Shown here in pieces: positions 47,660 to 59,676 of a DNA stretch of 64,000 nucleotides. Position 1 is the stretch's first letter; each line of letters opens with the position of its first letter. The notes under the pieces were generated by a model that worked only from the letters and a program-made list of their open reading frames with translations, had not been told where the DNA came from and ran no database searches. Origin of the DNA: Beta vulgaris subsp. vulgaris (taxonomy: Eukaryota > Streptophyta > Magnoliopsida > Caryophyllales > Amaranthaceae). The stretch is taken from assembly GCF_026745355.1 (NCBI RefSeq), contig NC_079208.1, forward strand, positions 54,759,276 through 54,823,275. Reading direction: 5' to 3'. The position numbers and the translations under genes were made by a program.

Positions 47660-48896
47660 TGTTGTGCATGTCTACATAAGTTTTGATGATGAGAAGCAAT
47701 ATGCATGTTTTAGAATATGAATGATTGTAACAATGGTTCAAGAAAGTTTATCAAGCTTCGAAGTTAATGAAAGGATGAAGACTTTGAAGAAATGAATATT
47801 CAAGATTTTGTTACATGTTTAGTTACTATGCGCAAATGTAATATATTAGAACTTTGTGATATATTGTGTGCCAAAGATAGAAATGTGAAATTGGGATGAT
47901 TATTATTTTCTTAGAGTTAAGGAAATAATCATATTGATTTCATATATCTATATTAAAAATAAAAAATAATTCAAAATTTAAGATTATCAAAGAAAATGAT
48001 TTTGATAAAGTTTTGATAAAAACCGATTTATGAAAGGATTTTAGAAAAACAGAGAATAAATAGTTTTTGTGAAAATCGGATTTAAAAAAACTATTTTAGA
48101 AAAGAATTTCGAAAAATAAAAAGTGCGAGTTAAGATAAAAAGAATACTAATTTGGCTGTCAATGTTTTAGATGAACATTGATTTGAGAAAAACTTATCTT
48201 CTTAGAGTTAAAAATAAAGATGAAGAAGATAAAGATTGTTTTCTAAAAAGAAAAGGTTTTATCCCTTAATTATAGGAGTAAAAGATAAACATATCTTTGA
48301 AAAGGATTTTCGATCAGTCCATAAGCTATAAAAGGGATTATAATTCGGTTTCATAACTCACGTTTTCAGAGAAAAATAATCGAGATTTCGAGAGCTGAAA
48401 ACAGTTTCTTAAGGCACAGAGTATAGCACAGAGTTCTAGTCAGTTTTGGTAACTATTCAACGTTTGTAATTGTCTTCTAATTTGCTTGACTAAGAAGCAC
48501 GATTTTGAGGATCTTTTCTTTATGTAATTTCATTATTATAGAGAGTGGCAACACTTAGAGTTAAGTGTTGTGGAGCACTACTAGGGTTAGTAGTGGGGGA
48601 ATCTTATTGTATCAAGAGTTTATGATATTTTAGGATTCAAATAATAAAAGAGTTTAATTTGTGTGGACGTAGATCCCAGAGGTGAGATTGAACCACGTTA
48701 TTTCTGGTGTTTGATATTTGTTTTCATATTGAATTACATTTTAGTTTTCGCAAAAATACAAATCGGAGAATTACGAGTAAATAACACTATGTTAGGCACA
48801 GTGCTATAGCAAAGTTTTTGTGAAAAGCGATTAGATTTACTCACTCAATTCAACCCCCCCCCCCCCTCTTCTTGAGTGTCACCTTGTACTCCAACA
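47660..48896 (+). mobile_element. Solo LTR, probably copia-type
   Basis: It begins TGTTGTGCATG and ends CTTGTACTCCAACA, so TG and CA with short inverted ends are present. ATAAT is duplicated at 47655-47659 and 48897-48901. A TATAAAAG at 48327-48334 and the end signature (GAGATTGAACCACG, then a C run of about 14 before CTCTTCTTGAG) are typical of Sire/Maximus-like copia LTRs, giving plus orientation. No internal domain flanks it, so it is the product of LTR-LTR recombination. Confidence 0.8.
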
Positions 48897-48901
48897 ATAA
48901 T

Positions 48902-50529
48902 AATATGCAACAGACTCGCTGAACCTTAAATACTTACGATTTCCTTTTGACACCTTGTTCCATTACCTTTCACATTTCCACATGCTTACATGAATCCTAA
49001 AAAATACTCATATTTTCTGCCTTCATGCTCCATGCTGCTCCAACTCAAGAACTGCATGTTGATAGCTCCACCTCTGGAATTTTGACGTGTAGTTCCTCTA
49101 AGGATCTTCACACTCATAGTTTCTGCTCAGGAACTTCTTGTTTTAACTCTGAAACTTCATCTTGCTGCTCCCACTCAGGAACTGCTTCGTAACTTCATAT
49201 CCAATATTCCTCTTAGGATATACATAGGAACGCGTTGTTTGTGTTCCTTTTAAGAACTATTTTAGGAACTTTGTTGCTGCTTGCTTGTGTATCAATTTTC
49301 TTGAACTCTTCATATTTGGTTATAGTTTAGAATCTTACATAAAGTCTAGCAACACATTTGTATAATCAGACTTCTTCTCTCTTTGAATTTCCTCCTCAGG
49401 ACCCTAACTTAATGAAATTCCCTCATGATGTGATATATTCAACCTTCCATGACTTGTTCTATGTTAATGTAATATGCAGATCGATGTCTAACACACATGC
49501 ATGTTAGTTAGAAAATCATCATTTGCTTACAATCATCAAAACATTACATGACTCAACAAGCACCAAGTACCGACACTTGAGCATAGACTAAATTTATATA
49601 CAAATAATAATAGTACTTATTGATGATAAATATATACCCAATTCTTCTGTCCAGACTAAAACTATAACTTACCTAAAGTAAGAAAATAAATCATAAAATT
49701 ATATGTCCATTAGTAGATGATCAATGTATCATGAGGACCTAAATCTTTGATCCAAGATCAACGAGCTTTTTTTTTTTCTGAAAGGAGATCAACGAGCTTT
49801 ATTCTCTGCATAATGTTGAATAGATTTGTCTGTTTGTAATACCTCTTTGAATGGCTTTTGCTCATTCTAGTAGTGGGATGGGACCGAAAGTATGAGTTTG
49901 AATGGCTTTTACCATTTCTTGATATGTAGTTTTATTCAAGTGAATAATATCTAATTACCTAGTTAATTATTATGTGTAATGTTTCCTACATAAATTATGA
50001 CCTACCTTATGAAAAATCATAGCTTGTATAAAATGTGAATATGTGCTCCTTTTTTCTTTTTCTTTTTGTGTGAGGGATATGTGTTCATGTATAAGTGTAT
50101 ATATATAATCTTGATTAATAATTGGTATTATTGAAAATTATTGATCATAACCCCATGAACAGAAAATTAAATCTGCCTCATTACAAGAACTCAACTTTTA
50201 ACTTTCGACCATATAATCCTAAAAAATGTCAATTATGTATATTCTCATAAGAAAAATGTTTCACCATATCGTACCTAGTACTAAAAATTATGCATAGACG
50301 TAGTATATTACCATTTATTTCAAACATAATGATATAAAACAATTTAGAACGATATATATATTACTTAACAATTTCATTTGTCATTTTTATTTTTTAAGAA
50401 AACATCCTCCTGGGACTATTGTCTGAATATAACAAAGGAAAATAAAATCCTTGACCTCGTTATATGGTCGGCCATCACTGATTGTCATCATCATAACTAT
50501 CTTGATTACCGGATTCAAGTGTTGATTTA
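48902..50529. other. Gene-free AT-rich sequence
   Basis: No coding region is supported. 48950-49330 has repeated phrases such as CTCAGGAACT, CTCTAAGGATC and CTTGCTGCTCCAACTCA, probably the continuation of the non-coding element that the solo LTR interrupted. Confidence 0.45.
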
Positions 50530-51158
50530 GGTGTTGTTTGGTTGGAAGCTATTTCCCTTGGAAATAGAAATTCCTAGGAAATGCATTATGGGTGTTGTGT
50601 TTGGTGGGAGGGAAATGGGAGAAGCATAGGAAATACAAATTCCAAGGGAAATAGAATTTCCCATGAAACATGGAAACACTCACCAAGCCCCCCTTGGTGA
50701 GTAATTTCCTAGGAAATGCAATTTCCTATGGTGTCAACCAAACAATTTTGTCTAATTCCTAGGAAATTAACAAGGGAAATAATTTCCCATGAAATGTAAA
50801 TTCCCATGGGAAATTACTTCCCATGTGAACCAAACGAGACCTTAGGCCTCGTTTGGTTCACATGGGAAGTAATTTCCCATGGGAATTTACATTTCATGGG
50901 AAATTCTTTCCCTTGTTAATTTCCTAGGAATTAGACAAAATTGTTTGGTTGACACCATAGGAAGTTGCATTTCCTAGGAAATTACTCACCAAGGGGGGGC
51001 TTGGTGAGTGATTTCCCATGTTTCATGGGAAATTCTATTTCCTTGGAATTTGTATTTCCTATGCTTCTCCTATTTCCCTTCAACCAAACACAACACTCAT
51101 AATGTATTTCCTAGGAATTTGTATTTCCAAGGGAAATAGCTTCCAACCAAACAACACC
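50530..51158. mobile_element. Head-to-head MITE pair, near-perfect 0.63-kb palindrome
   Basis: The left unit is 50530-50841 (312 bp) and the right unit 50845-51158 (314 bp). The second is the near-exact reverse complement of the first, separated only by TTA. Each unit has its own inverted ends (GGTGTTGTTTGGTTGGAAG outside, GGYCTCGTTTGGTTCACATG at the centre). Internal TTTCCTAGGAAAT and TTTCCCATGGGAAAT words are themselves palindromic. TTA also precedes the left unit, which fits a Harbinger/Tourist-type 3-bp target; the right flank is TAG, so the class is tentative. Confidence 0.85.
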
Positions 51159-51716
51159 TAGTGTTCGAATTATTGGGTGCTTTAGTTGGCAAATGAACTA
51201 CAAATACTCCCAGATTAATATATACAATGTCGTGAATAAATTTGATAATGACATGAAAAAGAAACTAATGGTGTCATGATCGATCGGCTAAGAATAATAG
51301 GGAGGTGTAAAATTAATAGTCCCACGTATAGATTTAAAATAATCAAGTCACTATTTAACCTAAGCTATATTAACTTTATTAAGCAGAAAAGACAAAAGTA
51401 CAAGGCCTCGTTAGCCCGATGTCATTCGTTGTACTTACAAGTACACAGGGGCCGGTCATTACCAACTTTTGTAATACACCATCGTCACACCACTAAAACA
51501 GCTTTTCTTACTATTATAGTCTATATTGAAATAATACTTATATTATCTTCTAGAATTGACGTTCCAAGTGCGTATAGCACAAGGTATTTTCTTGACCTCA
51601 ATCATAATTAGCAGTGAATTTGGATTTTGAATGTCGCCATTTAAAAAAGATAGACGTGTGACGTCCACCGAAGATGCAATATACACACTATATTTTTATA
51701 CTATAAAAGAAAAAAA

Positions 51717-52860
51717 GTTTTTTTTACCAGATATTGCTGTGGTTTTTCAAAATTTATGGGGTATCTCTTATTTTAAAAAATGCACCAACTACTCTTACTG
51801 TTTCAATAAAATGCACCAAATGCCCTGAATGACTAACGGTGTTGAGTTTCCGTTAGTCATTAAGGTTAATTAACCTCTCTAATCCTAATTAAACCCTCTA
51901 ACCCTAACCCCAAAACCCTAACCCACTAACACCTCACCCCACTCTAAACTCTAACCCTAACGTACTATCCAATCGACAACCACCACAACCCCCCCTCTAC
52001 CCTCCCCACCCATGTACCCGTAGCCCCCACCACCACCCACTTCAGCCCACATTGGTAGCCTCCTTCCCCCACCAACGTACCCGCAGCCCCACCACCACCC
52101 ACACAACCCTCACCACCACGCACCACCACCCACATACTTCCTAGCCCCCACTGCCTCCCCGTCAAATTCCCAATCCCCAACCCTCACCGCCTCCCCGCCG
52201 AATTCCCCAGCCCACACCCCCTTCCCGTTGAATTCCCAGTCCCTACCCCTCCCCTTCGAATTCCCCTAAAATCTAAGCGAAGGTGGCGTTTGCAGACTAA
52301 GGAGTGGCATTTGCAGTCGTTGGAGGAGAGAGCCCGGAAGATTTGGGTCGTGGGTCGAGGGAGAAGGTGAGTGGATTATAGGGGTTGATTTTTTACAGGT
52401 GGGGGGATGGGCAGCGACAGAGGGGACAGGAAGGGGGCTATGCTGGTGAGGGAGGGGTGTGGGCTGCGGTGGTAGAGGGGATGGGAGGACGTGGGGGCTG
52501 GGCTAGCGGCAATCATGGTGGTTGCAGGGGTGGAGGGAAGGGGGAGGGGAGGTAGGAGGGGGGATATGGTGCCTGGGTGGGTGGGTAGTTAGGGTTAGGG
52601 TTTAGGTTGGGGGTGGGTGTAGGGGTGTTAGAGGGTTAGGGTTTAAGTTAGGGATGTGGTGTTAGAGGGTTATGGATTAGGGTTAGAGGGCTTAATTAGA
52701 GCTAGAGGTTTAATTAAGGTTAATGACTAATGGAAACTTGACGCCGTTAGTCATTAAGGGTATTTGGTATTGAAACAGTAAGGGTACTTGGTGCATTTTT
52801 TTAAAATTAGGGGTGCCTCATGAATTTTGAAAAACCACAGGGATACCTGGTGAAAAAAAC
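51717..52860. mobile_element. Foldback-like element with about 280-bp TIRs and telomere-like arms
   Basis: The left arm from GTTTTTTTTACCAG and the right arm ending CTGGTGAAAAAAAC are inverted copies for about 280 bp, sharing CTGTGGTTTTTCAAAATT, ACTGTTTCAATA and TGACTAACGG. Inside the arms are many CCCTAA (left) and TTAGGG (right) words. The centre is C-rich then G-rich (CCCCACCACC, later GGTGGG). The flanks are A-rich with AGAAAAAAA near both ends, so a 9-bp Mutator-type target duplication is possible but unproved. No transposase is present. The small proline-rich and glycine-rich frames are composition artefacts. Confidence 0.8.
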
Positions 52861-53954
52861 CGAAGAAAAAAAAATGCCAATTATAGAAGTAATACATCAT
52901 GAATTATGGGTTAAATTTTCTAATGTCTATATGATGATGTGGTGTGTTTCATTAATAAGATCAGTATCTCAATAGTTGTAATCTTTTAAATAAGAATAAC
53001 TAAAGTATTCATCAAAAGTAAGATGACGATCGTAAATATCTTGCTCTATTTTCTAATCTTTTACAATATTAGTAAGGCCTTTTCAGTATTGTACTTAATT
53101 CAAAGGGTAAATTTTGTCGCAATAATAACCGTCTATAAACTTACCAAACTAAAGAACCAAATGAAATAGCCGACAGCCACGACGAGGGAAGATTATTGTC
53201 CTAAAAGACAATTTTGCGCTAAAACGAACAATGCAAGCAAGTAAAAACAACACGATCATCCTTCAGGATTAGTAGTTTAGCACGGCTCTGTAGTTCGTGT
53301 GCACTCACAAACAACGCACGATGGAGATCAATATGTGCCCATATCAGAGAGAACATTTGTGGAATGAGAATATCGAATTTTTGGTGTGTATACAACAATG
53401 CAAAGGGGAAAATGGAACAGGCTAAAATCAAGGGAGGAAATCAATTAGCAAGGTAAGAGTCTTGTATATAACAGCTAGTAACCCACGCTAATAACGCCAA
53501 GGCGAGATCCTTGTAATCAGTGACAAACCAGCATGATTGCTGGGGTCCAAAAAGGACCATAGACCCACAACCCCTAGCCACATTCCAAGAGCCTAAGCTC
53601 GACCTCAACCTCGACAACACAAGCATTACGAGCAAAGAATTCATGATTGATATTGATAAATGTCTAACAATTAGATGCCACAATTACATGTAACAAATAA
53701 TTATATAATGATTATATTTTGGTAAAATAAAAGAGAGACGATAAAAATTAGTATCATATAAAAAAACATAGATACTATATACCACAACATAAACATTATA
53801 AAATTATATGTATATTTATGCGTCAGATGCAACAGTAGCATCTAAAAGATTTATAACTTTCCATCCCATATTAATTGGGGATTATAAGTAAGGATAATGA
53901 GAGCAATGATGCTAAAAAAGAGGATTCGTTCCACCTTTCGAATAGGGGAACAAA
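52861..53954. other. Gene-free sequence
   Basis: No gene is supported. The minus-strand frames at 53219-53431 and 53441-53683 have no recognisable domain. Confidence 0.45.
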
Positions 53955-56900
53955 GGTTCATCCAGATGTTTTTCTTTTTTGACATCGGGAAATCATACAT
54001 AAACTAAAATAGGAAGTACAACCTAATGCTAATGCTAATACAACCCAAATTAAAACAAACAAATAAACCTAAAGGATCCTTAAGAGCTCGTAATATATTC
54101 CACCTAATACAGAAATAAATAAAAAAGATACAAAGTCGTGTAGAAAGGGGAGCGTCGCTGGTCAATGCTGATGATGGTGGATGCAAACCTCGGCTAGCTG
54201 ATGGAAGTGGTAGAAGAAGCGGTTGACGATCACAATTCAGACAACGAACAACCAACAATGAGCGTCGCGTCTCGCTGTATGAGCAAACCCAACGATCTGC
54301 CATCACTTGGGATTCTAAGCTCATGACTATTTGAGGAGTCATGTTCCATTGTGACTCACTACTCTAAAACGAGAGTATTTCACAGTTCTCCATGATGATG
54401 GAGAAACGCTGATGAGTGGGTGTGCTGTAAACCCCCAGACACAACTGGGGTTTCGCCTGAAGATTTGAAGTTTTCAAGGCAAAGACCAATAAGATCAATG
54501 CCAAGCTAAAAGGAGAACCAAATAAGTTCAGCCCTCGAACACATCTTCGGTACAATTTTCAAAATCGGTTAATATACATCCCAACCATGAAAGCCTATTA
54601 GCACCTCGTCCTTGCTCACGATCATCGTGAGTCATCTTGTCCCGCAGCACATATTCCAAAAAAACGACATACTTAACTTTTACTACCTTGAACCACCAAT
54701 CTTGACCCAATTGACTAACATTTTTCGATGGCCACAACCAACCACCGATAACCACTTTAGTAACTCGAAAACAACGCACTCCTTTCATTTGGATATTAAA
54801 CGCGTATTTTACTAAAAAAAACTGGACATACTGACAGCCAATAGAACTAGTAGGAGAACCTAACACTAACCTTGGAGGAAGGAAAAGGGGAGCCCGACAC
54901 TAACAGGAGGGTAGGGAAAAAGGGAGCCCAACACTAACAAGGAGGTAGGATACAGGGGAGCCCAACACTAACAAGGGATTAGGGGAAAAGGGAGCCCGAC
55001 ACTAACAGAGAGGAGGAGAAAGGGGAGCCCGAAAATACTATAGGGGAGGGGGAGCCCAAAACAACCACAACAGTAAACAGGGGACTGTTCCTATCAGACG
55101 AGAGGATGGGGATGGGGACCATGGACGTCAAACCAAACGGACGGCGACGAGGAGGGGGTGATTGACCAACGCGCAAAACCAGAGACCACCATTGTAATAC
55201 TCCGTATTTTTAGTAAGTTAATATTTATATTTATAGAAAAGTTTTGGTTTTTAAAAAGACTTTTATATATTTAAAAGGCTTTTAAAAGAGGTTTTTAGAA
55301 ATATTTTGAGTATTTAAAATAAATTTTAGTCCAAATAGATGTTGTTCCTAAGTTTACTAGTTTTAAAACCTATGTACTTTAGTAACAAAATTTAAAAATG
55401 TTTTAAAGAAAATTCAAAAAGGTTTGCAAAAAGAAGAAAAAGGAAAAAGATTTAAAGAAAAAGGATTTAAAAAAAAAAAAAAAAATTCCGCGGCAACTCA
55501 CGCTGAGTGACTTGATATGTTTCATAAGTTTTGTTTTTATTATCTTTTAATTGTTTTATCTTATATAATTATGTATATGGGATGATTTATATCTTTTCGA
55601 AATCTTAATTGGATAAGCGTAAATATTAGTTATATCTTAACTAGATTAGTTTATCTTTTTCCCTAAATCTATCTTTTAATTTCCTAATCCTATTCCGATT
55701 CTACTTTTCCAACTAGTATAAATAGGGGTCTCCACCCATCATATTTTTCACTTTCCCTCTTAGCCTACCTTTCTCTTTCTCCCTAGTAGTTATTGTTATT
55801 CAAGGTGCGTGTATTTGTAGATCTTTAATAATTGTTTTGCAAGTGTAGTATCATGTTTTTAGTAAAATACTTTGGATTCAAAAAACATGTTTTATGAGTT
55901 TTATTATGAACTGCATCTGTTTTATATGAACATGTTTGAATGTTTATAAATTTTACTTATGAACTTTGAATTATGTCTTTCGTATAATATATTTATAAAG
56001 TTTGATCTTTGAATTTATATTCAAATATTTTAGAAGGAGTTTGATCTTTAGATTCATGTTTATATATTTAGAAAGGAGCGTTTTTGAACTATTATTATTT
56101 TTCAAAGGTTAACCCTTAAGCAAGTTATTTTATTTATGCCTTTATATGGCTAAAGTTTTATATAAGAATTATTATTCTTTTTAAAGGAGGATTATTTCCG
56201 AAGGATTTTTATTAATATGATCTTTTATGATCACAATTATAAAGAGGCCATGGCTTGTTATTTATTAGCAAGAACGGTAGCTATTATATTATTTACCCAT
56301 ATACTTTTTGTATAAGTCATGTGGACAAGGTAGTTCCCCTCGTAATAGACTCAGTAAGGAATACTAAACTTGGGGGGTGTGCACACTTTAGGCAAGGTAC
56401 CTAGGCAAGGAAAAAGGATTTTTATCAAGGTTATATACTTTATATTATTCATATCAAGTATCCAAGAAAGGTTTTTTTTTTGAAATTAAATATTTCAAAA
56501 GTTTAATTAAATAAAGTGTTTAATATTCCGCATATACATGTACTCAGTATTTTTACTGACACGCGTTTTGTTTTGTTTTATGGCTTTGTCCCTGTGATGA
56601 CCCTTTTGGTGAGCAGATTTTACAGGTTGATATGATGCATACTTCATATGGGGGAGCTAGTGAGGAATCATAATTAGTCAAGGAGTTGTTATTTTATTTT
56701 CTTTAATCCATTGTTATATAGTTGTACAATAAAGTTTATATTAATAAAGAGAAGTTATTTAAGTTATTTCCGCTGCATTAGTTTAAGTTCAGTTAGTAGT
56801 TAGTATTAAAGCCTTTAACGTTATCACGTGGCGGTAATACTCTCAAGTTTCTCAACGAGTTTTATATTAAAATAAGTTTCCAAAAGAGAGAAATTTGGGG

Positions 56901-57425
56901 GTGTTACAACCATGGTGCGAACAAACAAGCACTACACAAACCTAAGCAAACCTAACTCACAAACAAACTATACTCAAACAGGGGATGTAGATCAAACCTA
57001 AGCCACTAAGCTATTGAAACTAAAACATAGGAGGGGAATACGTACACGGCAGCGACGGTGACCCTAACTCAGTCGCAGACAGCCAAACAACCACCGAACA
57101 GGGGACGGGGACGGGGACGGCGAAGGGGAAGTGGGCGGGGAAAAGCGGCGAAGGAGGGGGGAATAACAACGAGAACTGGGCGGGGGAAGCAGCGGGGGAG
57201 GGGGGGAACACTAAATAGGGAACTACCTGACCGAAAACCTAAGTCTAAAAACTAACAGTCGACGGAAGTAGGGTGGCCGGCAACTAGGTTGAGATATTAG
57301 CCGCCGCCAAGCCTGGGAAGGTATGCGACTGGTGAGTTTTGTGTTTTAGGGTTTGGGGGGGGGGAGCGTTAGTGAGAGGCTAAAGTAGTAGTGTCTTTCT
57401 TGTCTAGTGGTTCATTCAGATGTTT
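53955..57425 (-). mobile_element. LINE-like retroposon (minus strand) split by a solo LTR
   Basis: GGTTCATCCAGATGTTT (53955-53971) and GGTTCATTCAGATGTTT (57409-57425) form a 16/17 target duplication. On the minus strand the unit ends TTTGTACTTC-like, then GATGTCAAAAAAGAAAAA, resembling the tail of the LINE at 24970-25006 (TTTGTACTTGTTGTCAAAA). After removing the nested LTR about 1.7 kb of body remains. It has proline/serine-rich scraps and tandem GGGAGCCCRACACTAACA words (54880-55050) but no readable RT, so it is non-autonomous or badly decayed. Confidence 0.7.
55193..56908 (+). mobile_element. Solo LTR, probably gypsy-type, nested in a LINE
   Basis: It starts TGTAATACTCCGTA and ends GGGGGTGTTACA, with TG/CA termini and imperfect inverted ends. 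The 5-bp duplication ACCAT is at 55188-55192 and 56909-56913. A TATAAATA at 55717-55724 is the probable LTR promoter in plus orientation. No internal domain remains. It lies within the retroposon 53955-57425, so it inserted later. Confidence 0.85.
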
Positions 57426-58879
57426 AAGACATAATAAAGACATAACTTTTTCCATCTCTTGAATAAATTTTTTAATCATATACCCTGTTATGTGCATCAT
57501 ATATATAATTTTTTTTTTATCTTTGCTTATTTGCTTATTATGGCCATCCAAATGAACAAATTAGCTACATGATACACATTCAAATGTGCAAATACTACAA
57601 AAAGAAATGAAATTATAAAACAGCTTTATTATTTGTATGTAAAATCGATCGTGTATACAATATACTCAAGTATAAAATAACTGCGTAACATTTGATCAAT
57701 TCCTTTATTATTTCTTCCCAAATACACTCATCATCTTCGATATAATAGTTTTGTTGGTAGCTGACTCTACCTGTGGTCTACAATCTTCGTCAAACAAAAA
57801 AGATAGTCTGGATCCCATGTTGACTTAAATAAGCATTGTATATATGTATATTAACCCACTAAAAACATGAACAAATCTATTCAAATACTAACAAATAAAG
57901 GAGGACGACTATATGACATTGCAGTACTCCCAAAACACACATGATTACTTCTTCTTTCTTTTTTTTTTCGTGAATTTAGAAACTCGAAAGGTAAAAGCAA
58001 CGATAAGTAAAGTAGGTATAAGTCACTTTATATGATAAGTGAATGAGGGTCGTTGATATGTGGTCTGATAGGAACCTTTAGTGGACTCCTTTGAAAAAAA
58101 AAATTAGACATGGAAGTTTGTCGTTTTTGCTTTTTTAGGGAAAGTCTACCATCACAGTCTACCCACGACAACATGTTACCTATGCATGTAACCATGCTAA
58201 GTCCGAACCATGGTTTTCACCTGGTTGGACCCGCCCTAGCATGGTACATGGCCGGGCCTGACCAAGTGAAAGCTTTATCGGGGCAAGCCCAAAACCGACC
58301 CATTGCCTTTTTATATGCTACCTCCCCTTCCTGACGTTAGCTGCACAGTTCGACGAAAAAGTCTCATCGTCGAAAAAGCCTAAAATGGCTTATTACTAGT
58401 CAGGTTTCTGGTGTCAAAAGTCTTAATAAAATACCTTTGCGGAAATAAAAATGGGTCAACGAGTCTAACTCACCACTATGCCGTGATCTTTAGACTTTTC
58501 AAACCATCTAATTTCATTTAGGACCCGAAAACATTTTATTAATTAATTTCCATATTTTATTTTTGCTTGATTAGGGTTTTGTTTAGATTCTTTGGCTATT
58601 GCCTTCATCATTTGTTAAAGAGTTCCAATAATAGATAATTAGATATACTAGATTTATCTTAATTTTTATTTCATTTTATATTTGAGAAGCATATATCTTA
58701 GAAAGAAGTAAGAGGATAACTAATGCAAGACCATAAGGGCTAATTTTCACATAAGACCATAAGCATAAGTGATAATTCTAAGACTCTTATGAATAAGTTG
58801 TTGGGTATATTGATTAATATGGAGCTCATGGAGGTGTATGGGTGCGGAGATGAGGTTGCGTAGAAGGAAAAATGTCAAA
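57426..58879. other. Gene-free sequence
   Basis: AT-rich DNA without a supported gene. 58190-58380 has GGCCGGGCCTGACC and GTTCGACGAAAAAGTC phrases that look repeat-derived. The frame at 58110-58334 is unrecognised. Confidence 0.45.
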
Positions 58880-59390
58880 AATATTGTTAAAGGGAGTTCG
58901 CCCGATCGGGTCGGGCAAACCCATAAAGAATTCTGCAGCAGGGAGTTATGTGTTTCACCTGATGGCTTCGGGCCACTTTGCCCGATCGGGAGGGAACAAC
59001 GAACAACGACAGGGCGTGTTTCCCCCGGTCGGGCCCGCATACAAGACATGACTTCGACTTAAGTGCCCGATCAGGTGGTGGGTGTTTTAGGTCGTTTTTG
59101 ACGCGAAAACGCGGTTTTTCGAGGGGGCATCGTCTATTATTGTATCCTACATCATTATTCACATAATTAAGAGATCTAGAGAAAGCTATAGAGAGTTCAT
59201 GGAGTGTTTTTGTAATCTTTCTTGAACGTTCATCGATTCCTAGTGCATATTCGTGGTTTTTCCCCCAGTTCTTGAGTTTCCACGTAAAAGTTCTTGTGTG
59301 TTATTTATTACTTTTTTTATATGTTGTTCTAGTATTGTTTGCTATTACTTACTAGATTGATACTCAATAGAACTTACATAAGTGATAATT
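58880..59390 (+). repeat. Partial retrotransposon LTR
   Basis: The first part is GC-rich, with CCCGATCGGG repeated three times in varied form (58899, 58980, 59063). It is followed by GTAATCTTTCTTGAACG and GTGGTTTTTCCCCCAG, TTTCCACGTAAAAG, which resemble the R/U5 part of plant copia LTRs. The phrase ATAAGTGATAATT with CAAGACCATAAGCATA occurs near both 58750 and 59385. No ends are certain. Confidence 0.45.
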
Positions 59391-59676
59391 AATGCAAGAC
59401 CATAAGCATATATATTGCATATGCTACTTCTGAATTCTGAGACTCTGAGTCATTGTAAATGTTGTATAGAAGTAGAGATTAACAACTTAATTTCACTTAC
59501 AAGAAAATCATTACGTGCATATGCTTTATAATAATGCAATTATATGATCATAAAGAACAAATTGAATATTATTAAGAGTTACTAATGATGATTAATGAGT
59601 TATTTATAGCTCTCCATCAGCACTGATAACTTAGAAGTAACAGTGGTACACTTAGACAGCTACACATATATAATAT

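Noticed and set aside
51890..52640. Interstitial telomere (CCCTAA/TTAGGG runs)
   Set aside because: The words are degenerate, in opposite orientation in the two arms, and lie inside a TIR element. They are not a true telomeric array or chromosome end.
57020..57255. Overlapping proline-rich (-) and arginine/glycine-rich (+) frames
   Set aside because: They come from a GGGGAC/GGGGAA-rich tract inside the retroposon body, so composition explains both.
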